This document shows positions 37,532 to 45,586 of a stretch of 64,000 bases of DNA, piece after piece. Location: contig CAVSAT010000001.1 in NCBI GenBank assembly GCA_963726005.1, positions 558,001 to 622,000 of the forward strand, in the 5' to 3' direction. Position numbers and translations under genes: made by a program. The notes beneath the pieces were generated by a model. It made no database searches. It had not been told where the DNA came from and worked only from the letters and a program-made list of their open reading frames with translations. How positions within the stretch are numbered: the stretch's first letter is position 1; each line of letters opens with the position of its first letter. Source of the DNA: Bog-473 sp963726005. Its GTDB lineage: Bacteria > Actinomycetota > Acidimicrobiia > Acidimicrobiales > RAAP-2.

Positions 37532-38031
37532 TTGACCTCCGAGCAATGCACGCAAGGGCGCGCCGAGTACCCGGACTTGAACCCGGCAGGAACGAGGATC
37601 ATCTTCGACCTGCCCCACTCCGTGTACGTCGTCGACCCGACGGCCGGGCCCGCCACTGCCTGCAAACTCTGGGGTACGGGCGATCCTGGAACCGAGATCG
37701 AGCCGATCTTCGCCCCGACCGACACAGCCACGTCCTCGCCCACGACCTGCAACCCGTCCGGGAACATGTATGTGTGGACCAAGCTCGGTGGTGGCAGCAA
37801 CATCATCCTGGACATGGGTCACAGCGTCGGGAGTCCGGCGACACTTGAGAATTTGACCAGAACAGGACGAACAACAGCCAGACCACATGGCAGCCGGTCC
37901 CGCTTGGAACGCCAACTCCGGAGGTCTCCATGGCGGCCCTTCTCCCTGGAGTAGGAGGCGCCGTTCTGTTCGGTGCCATCGTCCTCGAACGGCGGCAGAG
38001 GCGGAAGCAACCGGCAACGGGCACCCCTTGA
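37532..38031 (+). pseudogene. Surface protein with C-terminal membrane anchor, frameshifted
   Basis: Frame 1 (from TTG 37532) reads NPAGTRIIFDLPHSVYVV, ACKLWGTGDPGTEIEPIFAPT and NMYVWTKLGGGSNIILDMG, an exported-domain style sequence. Near 37850 the frame shifts by one and continues EFDQNRTNNSQTTWQPVPLGTP, then TPEVSMAALLPGVGGAVLFGAIVLERRQRRKQ to TGA at 38031. The PTPE-hydrophobic-RRQRR ending is the usual cell-surface anchor of Acidimicrobiia-type exported proteins. No signal peptide is visible, so the 5' end is also lost. Confidence 0.55.
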
Positions 38032-38356
38032 GACGAGCTGCCGAGAGGCATCGGGGGTGCCCCGGAGCGTCGTGGACTCGGCGTGGCCGGCGGCAGTCGA
38101 GTCGGGGTTGATCTTGGACTGCCGTGACACCTGCACTGGCCCAGGCGACCAGCTGTCCGCCCTACGGCGCCGTCTCGCACGGTTTGAACGTCCCTCGGAC
38201 ACGTGCCGGTTCGCCGTGGTCCGTGCGGGAAGGTTTGCGAACTACCGGACTGTTCCGTCGGATTGGTGATCTGGCCGATTGAGGGGAACGACCGTCCAAC
38301 GAAGACCCAGGGCATTAGGTGTTGTGAGGGGGTTGTTAGGTTCAGTTACGAACGGC
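38032..38356. other. Intergenic, no gene seen
   Basis: About 325 bp before the conserved leader; nothing recognised. Confidence 0.4.
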
Positions 38357-38462
38357 TCTATGGAGCGGCCCGACGCGAAGCCCAGAATCACGGTAGGGGC
38401 GGGGCCGATGTGTTTCGGGGATCCGTGGCGGGAGTTCGGCTCCGCCCCGACAATCGATCATC
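38357..38462 (+). promoter_or_regulatory. Conserved about 105-nt leader with hairpin, copy 1
   Basis: Begins GGCTCTATGGAG and contains GGGGCGGGGCCGA facing TCGGCTCCGCCCC, a 13-bp stem with one G-U pair, ending 14-15 nt before the ATG of the NPCP gene. The start motif and the GGCTCCGCCCCG end recur before the paralogue at 40572. It may be a regulatory RNA leader or a shared promoter region. Confidence 0.5.
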
Positions 38463-38831
38463 ATGGCGAAAGAACCAGACACACTTCAATGGCGCTGCGA
38501 GGCGATGACTGTCCTCAACCGGGTGACCGCCGCGGAAGGGCGGTTCCGTCGGTCGAGCAGCGCGAACAAGATCACCATGCTGGCGGCAGCAGACGAGCTC
38601 CAGGCAGCCACAACGCATGCGACAGTGTGGCTGACTGGGAACCCCTGTCCGGACGTCGATCTCCGAGAACGCGTCGCTTGGATGTTGAACACGTGTGCAG
38701 AGGTCGCCTTCACGGCGCAACGGGCTGTCACCGACCCTGCTGCAAACACCAAGGCTGTCATGGACCGACTGAGGTACCTCCTGACCATCTTCGACTTCGA
38801 TTCGGACAGCCTGGATGCTGGCTATGGATGA
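38463..38831 (+). CDS. NPCP-module helical protein (paralogue of 40572)
   Basis: 122 aa, all-helical. MAKEPDTLQWRCEAMTVLNRVTAAEGRF, ITMLAAADELQAATTHATVWLTGNPCPDVDLRERVAWML, then CAEVAFTAQRAVTDPAANTKAVMDRLRYLLTIFDFDSDSLDAG. Alignment by eye with 40572-40934 gives similarity over the full length; the PilZ protein carries the same module. Its last bases overlap the WhiB start (ATGGATGA), so both proteins are probably made from one transcript. Function unknown. Confidence 0.7.
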   Translation: MAKEPDTLQWRCEAMTVLNRVTAAEGRFRRSSSANKITMLAAADELQAATTHATVWLTGNPCPDVDLRERVAWMLNTCAEVAFTAQRAVTDPAANTKAVMDRLRYLLTIFDFDSDSLDAGYG

Positions 38832-39054
38832 CACCATGCGCCCGGCCTGGCACCGAAAGGCAGCCTGCCGGGGATTGGGATCTCGCGGGTTCGTCAAGTC
38901 TCCAGGCGCCGCCTACGGGCTGAGGGAGCTCTGCGCTACCTGTCCGGTCCGTCTGGAGTGCCTCGAGTTCGCCCTGGCGGACCTCACGATCGTCGGGCTG
39001 TGGGGCGGGACCGACGACGCCGAGCGCAGGGAGATGAGCCGGCGGGTGGCATAG
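38824..39054 (+). CDS. WhiB-family iron-sulfur regulator
   Basis: 76 aa from ATG 38824 (an upstream ATG at 38815 is possible). AWHRKAACRGLG, LRELCATCPVRLECLEFAL provide the four cysteines of a [4Fe-4S] WhiB protein (C...C-x2-C-x5-C), followed by the GLWGGTDDAERREM turn and a basic end. Wbl proteins bind sigma factor and sense redox or NO. It is translationally coupled to the NPCP gene, an unusual partner. Confidence 0.85.
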   Translation: MDDTMRPAWHRKAACRGLGSRGFVKSPGAAYGLRELCATCPVRLECLEFALADLTIVGLWGGTDDAERREMSRRVA

Positions 39055-39318
39055 GGGGCGTCCACCCCGTGAGGTCCTCGGAGAGCGACGTCGGTCGAGT
39101 CCGAGATGACCGGGCTATGGCTGACCGACCGGGACTGCAACACCACGGCACAAATCTGTATGGCCACGCTTCGGAGGGCCGAGACACTTCAATTGCAGGT
39201 CGCAAGAGCACGGCGACCATTTAGTCTGTCGTGCGCCCTCAGGCGCGGGGCGGACGTGCTGTCCGACGCAACGGGTGGACGTCAGTTGTTCAAGCGTTGA
39301 GAATTATGGATCCGGACG
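39055..39318. other. Intergenic, no gene seen
   Basis: About 265 bp downstream of whiB; nothing recognised. Confidence 0.35.
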
Positions 39319-39412
39319 GCTCTATCCGGCCTTGGCCGATCCGTCCAAAATCAGCTGCGGGGGCGGGGCCCAGCATCTATATCCCGGATTCCAACTGTGC
39401 CCCGCTCCCAAT
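39319..39412 (+). promoter_or_regulatory. Degenerate leader, copy 2 (no gene follows)
   Basis: GGCTCTAT, a GGGGGCGGGGCC block and a GCCCCGCTCC end appear in the same order and spacing as in the leader at 38357, but no NPCP gene follows. It suggests a lost paralogue. Confidence 0.4.
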
Positions 39413-39777
39413 GAATCCTTTGGCCGGCCGCTCAAGCGGACGAGGGACACACGACAACCCCCAGGCAGGCGGCAGGACGGTCACAGAAGAGGCTGCCCCC
39501 AACCGCGGAGCGACGCGCGGTTTTGATGCGTGAGTCTCACCCCGTAGTCGGCATGCGGGCCCTTTCGCCTGTGTGCCGCGGAGGAGACCCGATGGTGCGA
39601 CTTGACCCGGAGCGCCGGAGGGGAAACTGTTGTCACTACGTTGTGAACGGTACGCATTCGGCCGGGTCCGAGTTGGCCGAAATCATCCGTCGTGTTATGC
39701 GAGCAGCGCAGCCGAGGAAGCCTTGGGAGAACGAACGCCCAAGTCCTGGAGTTAGCGAGCTTCGCGACGCGAATCGA

Positions 39778-39810
39778 CCCCGCCCGGAGGGGGAACGGAG
39801 GAGGGCGGGG
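39778..39810. terminator. Hairpin, terminator-like
   Basis: CCCCGCCC (39778-39785) pairs perfectly with GGGCGGGG (39803-39810). Confidence 0.4.
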
Positions 39811-40061
39811 CCGAAACGCTGTAGACACATTCTATTGACCTCGGCCCCAACGCGGAAGCACCCTGGCGTGCCGGGTTTGAAAAACCGCAGTTGCATCTTC
39901 ACGTCTTCGACATTGGCGTTCAAGCTTCTCTGACCAACCAGTGAGGCGTCCGCCGGACTTGCTGGCAATCAGTGAGACGTCCACCCAGAGCCGATGACGT
40001 GGCGGCCGCGAACCAATTGACGTTGTTGTCCGACCCGCGGGCACGAACCGCACTGATGCGA

Positions 40062-40103
40062 CTGTGTGACGGGCAGAACAAGCTGTGTGACGGACAGAAC
40101 AAG
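40062..40103. repeat. 21-bp tandem repeat
   Basis: CTGTGTGACGGGCAGAACAAG is followed directly by the same unit with one base changed (CTGTGTGACGGACAGAACAAG). Confidence 0.7.
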
Positions 40104-40140
40104 TTGGTAACGACGATCGCTGTACGGCGCGCTCCTGCGC

Positions 40141-40184
40141 GAGGGCGGGGTGACGGGTTCGGGCTCGATGCTCACCCCGCCCTC
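40141..40184. terminator. Strong hairpin, terminator-like
   Basis: GAGGGCGGGGTGA (40141-40153) and TCACCCCGCCCTC (40172-40184) form a perfect 13-bp stem with an 18-nt loop. It is isolated from genes. Confidence 0.5.
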
Positions 40185-40469
40185 AGCGCTGGAAATGGTG
40201 ATCCGATCCTTGGAGGTCCTTGGACCGGCAGCGTCGAGACGCTGTTAAAGGCTTACCAGGAAGGACAGTCAATAGCGACGATTCTTGAGTTAAAGCCTCG
40301 TGAACAACGCGAACGATCGGCCTTCTGCCTTCACGAACGCGTGAATTCTTCCGAGTTCGCTAAGGGTCTGTCATGCGCGACTGGTGTTCGGCTGCGTCAT
40401 GCTGCGTCCAGTCGGGACCGACGCCGGCCATGTTGTTGTCGAGACGTTGCGGCACTTCAGCCCAAATGG

Positions 40470-40571
40470 CTCTATGGAGTGTGGGTTGCGGTCGCCAGAA
40501 TTGCCAGAGGGCAACGGTCCCGGCAGCCCGACCCATAGTTGGAACCCGGCTCCGCCCCGTCATCGTTCACC
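40470..40571 (+). promoter_or_regulatory. Conserved leader, copy 3
   Basis: Starts GGCTCTATGGAG and ends CGGCTCCGCCCCG, 13 nt before the ATG, like the leader of the paralogue. The left arm of the hairpin is less clear here. Confidence 0.45.
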
Positions 40572-40934
40572 ATGAAAAAAGAACCAAGCACATACCGCTG
40601 GCGCATCCAAGCAATGACGGTCCTGCAACGGGTGACCGCCGCCGAACGACGGTTCTCGGCGTCGGTGCACGTCAATAGGATCACGATGCTGGCTGCCGCC
40701 GACGAGCTCGAGGCCGCCACCGGGGACGCAAGGGAGTGGGTGGTTGCGAACCCATGCCCGAATCCGAAGCTCGGGGCGCACATTGCCTGGTTGCTGGGCA
40801 CGTGCACGGAGGTCGCGCTCACCGCTCAGCGGGCCGTGGCCGGTCCTTTTGCCGATACCGAACTCGTCATGGGCCGCCTCGGCGACCTCTTGGCAGTCAT
40901 CGACTTCCACTCGGAGACGTTGGATGCCTGGTAG
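40572..40934 (+). CDS. NPCP-module helical protein
   Basis: 120 aa. MKKEPSTYRWRIQAMTVLQRVTAAERRF, ITMLAAADELEAATGDAREWVVANPCPNPKLGAHIAWLL, TEVALTAQRAVAGPFADTELVMGRLGDLLAVIDFHSETLDAW. About half the residues match the 38463 protein, and the leader is shared, so the two arose by duplication. No WhiB gene follows. No known domain; probably a small helical bundle with exposed CP turn. Confidence 0.68.
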   Translation: MKKEPSTYRWRIQAMTVLQRVTAAERRFSASVHVNRITMLAAADELEAATGDAREWVVANPCPNPKLGAHIAWLLGTCTEVALTAQRAVAGPFADTELVMGRLGDLLAVIDFHSETLDAW

Positions 40935-41195
40935 CGCCCGGTAGGGGTTACGCCTCGTCTGAGTCTTACGGACCGATGGGCGGAGGACTGCCAACGCCCA
41001 GGGTTTTCTTTTGGCGGCGTACCTGACGAATCGAAAGGGCGAGCCAGGTGATCATCGAAGTTACGGCTGGCACGCATCAGGTTCATCCTCAGGCCCGACC
41101 AACGAGGGTCCCATCCGCTTCTGAAGTTGGGATCGCAGGATGGGGGTTGAAAGGAAAAGGAAAGGGCGCACCTGCGCCCCGATCCGATTTCTAAA

Positions 41196-41321
41196 ATGGC
41201 ACAACTCAACATCACTGTTCCCCTCACGCTCGGCGTCCTTGCGACCTCCATCGTGCTCCTGCTCGCCATCACCGGTTCCCAGCACCTCCGTCCTGCGGCC
41301 GATGTGGGCAGGTTCCCATGA
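41196..41321 (+). CDS. Possible 41-aa membrane peptide
   Basis: MAQLNITVPLTLGVLATSIV followed by LLLAITGSQHLRP, a single hydrophobic helix with a short polar tail, ATG to TGA. A small hairpin (gggcgcacctgcgccc) precedes it. Nothing but composition supports it. Confidence 0.3.
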   Translation: MAQLNITVPLTLGVLATSIVLLLAITGSQHLRPAADVGRFP

Positions 41322-41479
41322 GATTCCTTGACGCGCCTCAACACCGCGACAGTGCTGACGGGATGCCTGAGGGAGCGGGCACTTTGAAACGACCGCAATC
41401 GCTTCGCCCGAAGTGTCACATCCGGCCGTCCTGAGGGGTCAGAGAGGGGCAGAGATCACAAGATCGGAAGGAGACCAAG

Positions 41480-41950
41480 ATGGAAGCTCGACTCAACCCC
41501 TATGACAATGCCAGTGCGGCAAAATTCGCCAAGTACATCAACAGGTCGGGCGCGGTCATCACCGAGTCGACGCTGCCGATCGCGACGCAGGAGCTGGTGA
41601 AGATCCGGGCCAGCCAGATCAACGGTTGTTCCGGCTGCCTCGACATGCACACCAAGGACGCCAAGCATCAAGGGGAAAGCTCTGTCCGGCTTCACCTGGT
41701 CGCCGCGTGGCGAGAAGCGACGGTTTTCACCGAGGGCGAGAAGGCCGCTCTGGAGCTCACCGAGCAAGGTACCCGTCTCGCGGATGCCACCGGCGTTTCC
41801 GACGAAGTCTGGGGGAACGCGGCCAAGCACTACGACGATGAGCAACTCGGCGCACTTGTCTGCCTCATCGCCCTCATCAACACCTACAACCGCCTCAACG
41901 TCATCACTCGCCAGCCCGCAGGCGACTATCAGCCCGGCCAGTGGGGATGA
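41480..41950 (+). CDS. AhpD-like carboxymuconolactone decarboxylase-family peroxidase
   Basis: 156 aa. ITESTLPIATQELVKIRASQINGCSGCLDMHTKDAKHQGE holds the redox C-x2-C and downstream His of the AhpD core. WREATVFTEGEKAALELTEQGTRLAD is also characteristic. Such proteins reduce peroxides with a thiol partner in the cytoplasm. A good ribosome site (ggaaggagacc) stands before ATG 41480. Single gene. Confidence 0.9.
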   Translation: MEARLNPYDNASAAKFAKYINRSGAVITESTLPIATQELVKIRASQINGCSGCLDMHTKDAKHQGESSVRLHLVAAWREATVFTEGEKAALELTEQGTRLADATGVSDEVWGNAAKHYDDEQLGALVCLIALINTYNRLNVITRQPAGDYQPGQWG

Positions 41951-41960
41951 GGGCGCACAG

Positions 41961-42932
41961 CTAGCCGCCACTGACCACAAAGATCGAGAAGTGATTGCCG
42001 ATCTTATGGTGATAGTAGAGAAGGCGGCCGTCGCCGCTGAGCGACGGGGCTTCGACGTAGCCCGTCGCTGCCGCAACCAGTTGGACGTTGCTGAACGGCC
42101 GAGACGGATCACTCCTTTCGGCGCGGTAGATCTGTGGTGGTGCACCCACAACGGCTCGGGTGAAGAACAAGACCAACCCGTCCGGGGAGATGTCTGCGGC
42201 GTAGTTCAAGGCCGACTGATCGTTGACATCCTTCATCAGACGGTCGCTCGAGGGGTCGCGCGCGAACCCCTCGGCTCGCCCCGTGTAGAGGACGATGGAA
42301 GCGGCATCCGGCGATGACCCACCGCTGAACGCTCCCTGGGATACGTAGAGTGAATGTCCGTCGGAGGCGACGTCGACGTCGAAGTTCACGATCCCAGGTC
42401 GCGGGGCGGCCAGGCCTGCGACCAGCGCAACATCTGTCGCGTCGCCGCCGCGGAACTGGGCCTCGTACACGGTCGACAACGTCTGCGGGTAGCTCCGGGT
42501 TGAGATGAAAAACAGCGTCCCGTCTGCGGTCACGGTGGGAACAGCGGTTAGGGCATGCGAATCGTTTGCTGCGCTGACCCTGCCGCCGTAGACAAAGGTG
42601 GTGTCATCGAGACGAGTCGCATAACGAAGCGTTGTGTGCTTGGCGGAATTGCTGTTGTTGAAGAGCATGTACTTGCCATCAGGGGTGACGAATGGCTCCA
42701 TGGCGTCGCCGGCATAGCCCCGGATCACCACTGGACGGGGGTGCGAAAATCCCTCGTATATCGATGTAGCCGGCGATGCAGCCTCCGCCTCGGATGCGCT
42801 CGCGCTCATCAACAGCGCGACAATCGTCGCTACCGTCCAGGGCAGCCAGCTCGGCCTTGTCGCGCCTCCAAGGCGTTCAGCAGCACCGTCGGCCGAATGT
42901 GCCATCGTCAGGGCCTCAACGCGCTCCTCCAC
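41961..42932 (-). CDS. Secreted TolB/PD40-like beta-propeller protein
   Basis: 323 aa. A long N-terminal region leads into one hydrophobic signal (WTVATIVALLMSASASEAEA) with AxA-type cleavage. Repeats of the WD40-like/TolB type follow: DAMEPFVTPDGKYMLFNNS, LTAVPTVTADGTLFFISTR, NFDVDVASDGHSLYVSQ, YAADISPDGLVLFFTRA, EAPSLSGDGRLLYYHHK. Probably an exported six-bladed propeller. The real start may be the internal ATG ten codons in (MAHSADG). No partner genes. Confidence 0.75.
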   Translation of the reverse strand: MEERVEALTMAHSADGAAERLGGATRPSWLPWTVATIVALLMSASASEAEAASPATSIYEGFSHPRPVVIRGYAGDAMEPFVTPDGKYMLFNNSNSAKHTTLRYATRLDDTTFVYGGRVSAANDSHALTAVPTVTADGTLFFISTRSYPQTLSTVYEAQFRGGDATDVALVAGLAAPRPGIVNFDVDVASDGHSLYVSQGAFSGGSSPDAASIVLYTGRAEGFARDPSSDRLMKDVNDQSALNYAADISPDGLVLFFTRAVVGAPPQIYRAERSDPSRPFSNVQLVAAATGYVEAPSLSGDGRLLYYHHKIGNHFSIFVVSGG

Positions 42933-43045
42933 AAGTGAAGGATAGAGATGGAGTGCGCTAATCAGTATCCTGCCACCGCCAGTCTTTGGCGGGTGCTAGC
43001 CCCAGTATGCGATACCGGCCGACTCGAGCCACGACGAACCCAGCG

Positions 43046-43636
43046 TCAGGTCGAGCCACACCCTGCGTCGTTTTGTGCACGACGGTTGTCCAGGTTCGAT
43101 ACCAGCCGAGCGAGTGCCCCGCGAACCGCTGGATCGGCAACCAGGCCATCCTCGTTGATCATCGAAGCGGTGACCGGAACCTCGATGCATGCGCTCTCGA
43201 CAAGCTCCGCGTTCGCATACTGCAAGACGCTTCGGAAGGAGTCGTAAGCGGCGGCGGCTCCGCGTGGTGAGGCGTTGATCCACGCAACGAGCTTCTGATG
43301 AATCGAGCGCGGATGGTCGTCTCCGATCGTCCAGTCCAAGAGGTTCTTGAACGATCCTGGAAGTGCGCCCGCGTACTCCGGGGTGGAGAACACGATGGCG
43401 GCCGCATGGTGGATCTGGGTGCGAAGGTCAGCCACGACCGGATGCAGCGGCTGACCGTCAACGTCGGGATTGAAGTGTGGCAGATCACCCAGACGCTCAT
43501 AGAGCACGTAGGTGAGGCCGAAGGGAGCCAGATCTCGAAGAGTCCGAAGCACAGACGTGTTGGTCGAGCGCCTCCGGAGGCTTCCGCTGACCAGTAGCAA
43601 TCGATCGAGCATGAGCCGTGTAACCGGGTCTGACAT
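43046..43636 (-). CDS. NADPH-dependent FMN reductase
   Basis: 196 aa from ATG 43636. Flavodoxin-like: LLLVSGSLRRRSTNTSVLRTL binds the FMN phosphate, followed by AAIVFSTPEYAGALPGSFKNLLDW (the signature PEYxxxxPGxLKNxLDW) and LVAWINASPRGA. Such enzymes supply reduced flavin or reduce quinones and azo compounds. Frame extension to 43696 upstream is possible but lacks support. The following plus-strand gene diverges, about 150 bp apart. Confidence 0.9.
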   Translation of the reverse strand: MSDPVTRLMLDRLLLVSGSLRRRSTNTSVLRTLRDLAPFGLTYVLYERLGDLPHFNPDVDGQPLHPVVADLRTQIHHAAAIVFSTPEYAGALPGSFKNLLDWTIGDDHPRSIHQKLVAWINASPRGAAAAYDSFRSVLQYANAELVESACIEVPVTASMINEDGLVADPAVRGALARLVSNLDNRRAQNDAGCGST

Positions 43637-43791
43637 CAGGATCTTCCCTGCAGCGGGCACCACAGGGGCTTCGTTCCGATACCGGGAACCACACAAGACC
43701 TCCTAGCTGCTCAGCCGTGTCTTGCGTTCTAGAGTGCGCACCGGAGATCGATGTTGCCGGGAAATCCCTACTGCAGGACAACCATCACTCA

Positions 43792-44355
43792 ATGACGCCC
43801 TCTCAAGCCCTCGTCGACCGGCTCTCGGCATACGAGGCCATCCGACAACTCGTTGCCCGTTACGCCGTTGCCGTCGATGCCCGCGACCTGGACACGCTGG
43901 TGAATCTCTTTGTCGAAGATGTGCGCGTCGGAGCCTTGGGTGACGGGCGCGCCGCCCTGCGGCAGTCCTTCGAGACGTCTCTCCGTGGCATAGGTGTGTC
44001 GATACTCAACGTCGGCACACACGTGATCGACCTGGTCGGCCAGGATGAGGCCGCGGGGACTGTCTATTGCAAGGGAGAGATTCAAGACGCCACTCGATGG
44101 ATCCATCAGGCCATCGTGTATGAAGACCGTTATCGGAAAGTTGGCGGGAGTTGGTTCTTCGTCCGACGCAACCATCGCCTGTTTTATGGCGCAGAAGTGG
44201 GGGTCAATCCGCTCGGTCTACCCGCCGCCAACTGGCCGGAACACCACGACGGACTGGGCACGCTTCCCGGCGAATGGGATACCTGGAGTCGGTTCTGGGG
44301 CGGTTCGGCTGACCGACCGAGAGACGAAGGCGACCAAGGGAAGGACAAACGATGA
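43792..44355 (+). CDS. SnoaL-like / NTF2-fold protein
   Basis: 187 aa from ATG 43792. RLSAYEAIRQLVARYAVAVDARDLDTLVNLFVEDVRVG is the classic opening of SnoaL-type ring-hydroxylating-cyclase-like proteins, and TARWIHQ/VYEDRYRKVGGSWFFVRRNHRLFY-like sequence forms the cone core. Members act as small-molecule isomerases, hydratases or dehydratases. It overlaps the SDR gene by 4 bp (ATGA), suggesting a two-gene catabolic or modifying unit. Confidence 0.85.
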   Translation: MTPSQALVDRLSAYEAIRQLVARYAVAVDARDLDTLVNLFVEDVRVGALGDGRAALRQSFETSLRGIGVSILNVGTHVIDLVGQDEAAGTVYCKGEIQDATRWIHQAIVYEDRYRKVGGSWFFVRRNHRLFYGAEVGVNPLGLPAANWPEHHDGLGTLPGEWDTWSRFWGGSADRPRDEGDQGKDKR

Positions 44356-45146
44356 CCGATCGCCTTGCGGGCCGAGCCACGGTGATCACCGGGGCCGGCG
44401 ACGGCATTGGGGAAGGAGTGGCCCGACGGTTTGCTGCCGAGGGGGCCCGGTTGATGGTCACCGACATTGACGCCGAGGCCGCCGAGAGGGTGGCGGCGTC
44501 CCTGCGTGACGAGTTCGGTGCAGACGCTGATCATCTGATGACTGACGTTCGGGAGAGGCAACAGGTGGTTGCCATGGTTGAGGCCACGGTGGACCGGTTC
44601 GGCACCGTGGACGTCCTCGTGAACAACGCCTGGGGAGGGGGCGCACTCGGCCGGCTCGAGAACAAGACCGACGAGCAGCTGTCCCGCGGCATGACCATGG
44701 CCTATTTCGGACCGTTCTGGGCGATGAAGACAGCCTTTCCGCACATGCGCGCGCAAGGGCGCGGCAACATCATCAACCTGTGCTCGTTAAACGGTGTGAA
44801 CGCTCATATCGGCACGACGGAATACAACTGCGCCAAGGAAGCGCTTCGGACCTTGACCCGCACGGCTGCGCGGGAATGGGCTCAATATGGCATCGTGGCC
44901 AACGTCATCTGCCCCGGGGCCAAGACGGCCGCCTTTCGCACCCTGGCGGAAAGCCATCCAGAGATCGCCCGCCTGGCCGACGAGACGAACCCGATGGGCC
45001 GATTGGGCGATCCCGAATCCGACATCGCGCCCGTGGCGGTCTTCTTGGCCAGTGACGACGCCCGGTACTTGACCGGCAACACGCTCTTCGTCGACGGTGG
45101 CAGTCACATCAATGGCGTGAGCTGGGCGCCCGAGCTTCCCGAGTGA
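44352..45146 (+). CDS. Short-chain dehydrogenase/reductase
   Basis: 264 aa. VITGAGDGIGEGVARRFAAEGA is the TGxxxGxG cofactor site, DVLVNNAWGG the NNA motif, and NLCSLNGVNAHIGTTEYNCAKEALRTLTRTAAREWAQYG the Ser-Tyr-Lys catalytic set, Y at about residue 157. LTGNTLFVDGGSHI closes the domain. It uses NAD(P) with an unknown alcohol or ketone. It is coupled to the SnoaL-like gene. Confidence 0.93.
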   Translation: MTDRLAGRATVITGAGDGIGEGVARRFAAEGARLMVTDIDAEAAERVAASLRDEFGADADHLMTDVRERQQVVAMVEATVDRFGTVDVLVNNAWGGGALGRLENKTDEQLSRGMTMAYFGPFWAMKTAFPHMRAQGRGNIINLCSLNGVNAHIGTTEYNCAKEALRTLTRTAAREWAQYGIVANVICPGAKTAAFRTLAESHPEIARLADETNPMGRLGDPESDIAPVAVFLASDDARYLTGNTLFVDGGSHINGVSWAPELPE

Positions 45147-45174
45147 TTCCTTCGATGTCGATCCGACGCGGCAG

Positions 45175-45586
45175 CTATCGCGCCGACTCGGACAGTTCGG
45201 CCAGAAGATCTCGTACTCGCCGATCGATCTCATCGACGATCGGTCGCACCTCGTCGAGCGACTTGCCGGCCGGGTCTTCGAGCTCCCAGTCGAGGTAGCG
45301 CTTGCCGGGGTAAACGGGGCACGCATCACCACACCCCATCGTGACGATGACATGGGCGGCCAGGGCCGTCTCATCGGTAATCGACTTTGGGGGACTCCCG
45401 GCTCGTGTCAAGTCCTCGTTCTGTGAGGATGGCGACGACTACCGGGTTGAGCGTGTCCCCAGGTTCGGACCCGGCCGAGACCACCTCGATGCGTCCTCGT
45501 GCGTAGTGCTCGAGCAACACCCGCGCCGCAAGACTGCGGCCGGCGTTGTGCGTGCAGAAGAAGAGGACCACTGGCACGTCACTCAT
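45175..45586 (-). pseudogene. arsC: Arsenate reductase (low-MW phosphatase type), frameshifted
   Basis: Frame 1 starts at ATG 45586: VPVVLFFCTHNAGRSLAARVLLEHY has the CX5R catalytic loop (CTHNAGR), followed by VVSAGSEPG and ILTERGLDTSRE. It stops prematurely at 45371. The remainder, KSITDETALAAHVIVTMGCGDACPVYPGKRY and DWELEDPAGKSLDEVR, lies in another frame. The break is a run of five C near 45395 where four would restore reading. The start overlaps the aquaporin stop (ATGA) with AAGGAG in front. Confidence 0.85.

Larger units (their letters stand above)
39413..40469. other. About 1 kb without a convincing gene
   Basis: Contains a hairpin, a tandem repeat and a second hairpin (listed separately). 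Open frames on both strands have skewed composition. A stretch near 40220-40300 (LLKAYQEGQSIATIL) hints at an old HTH but cannot be called. Confidence 0.4.

Noticed and set aside
40141..40184. CRISPR-like repeat array
   Set aside because: Only one palindrome and a two-unit tandem repeat without spacers; no cas genes in the window.
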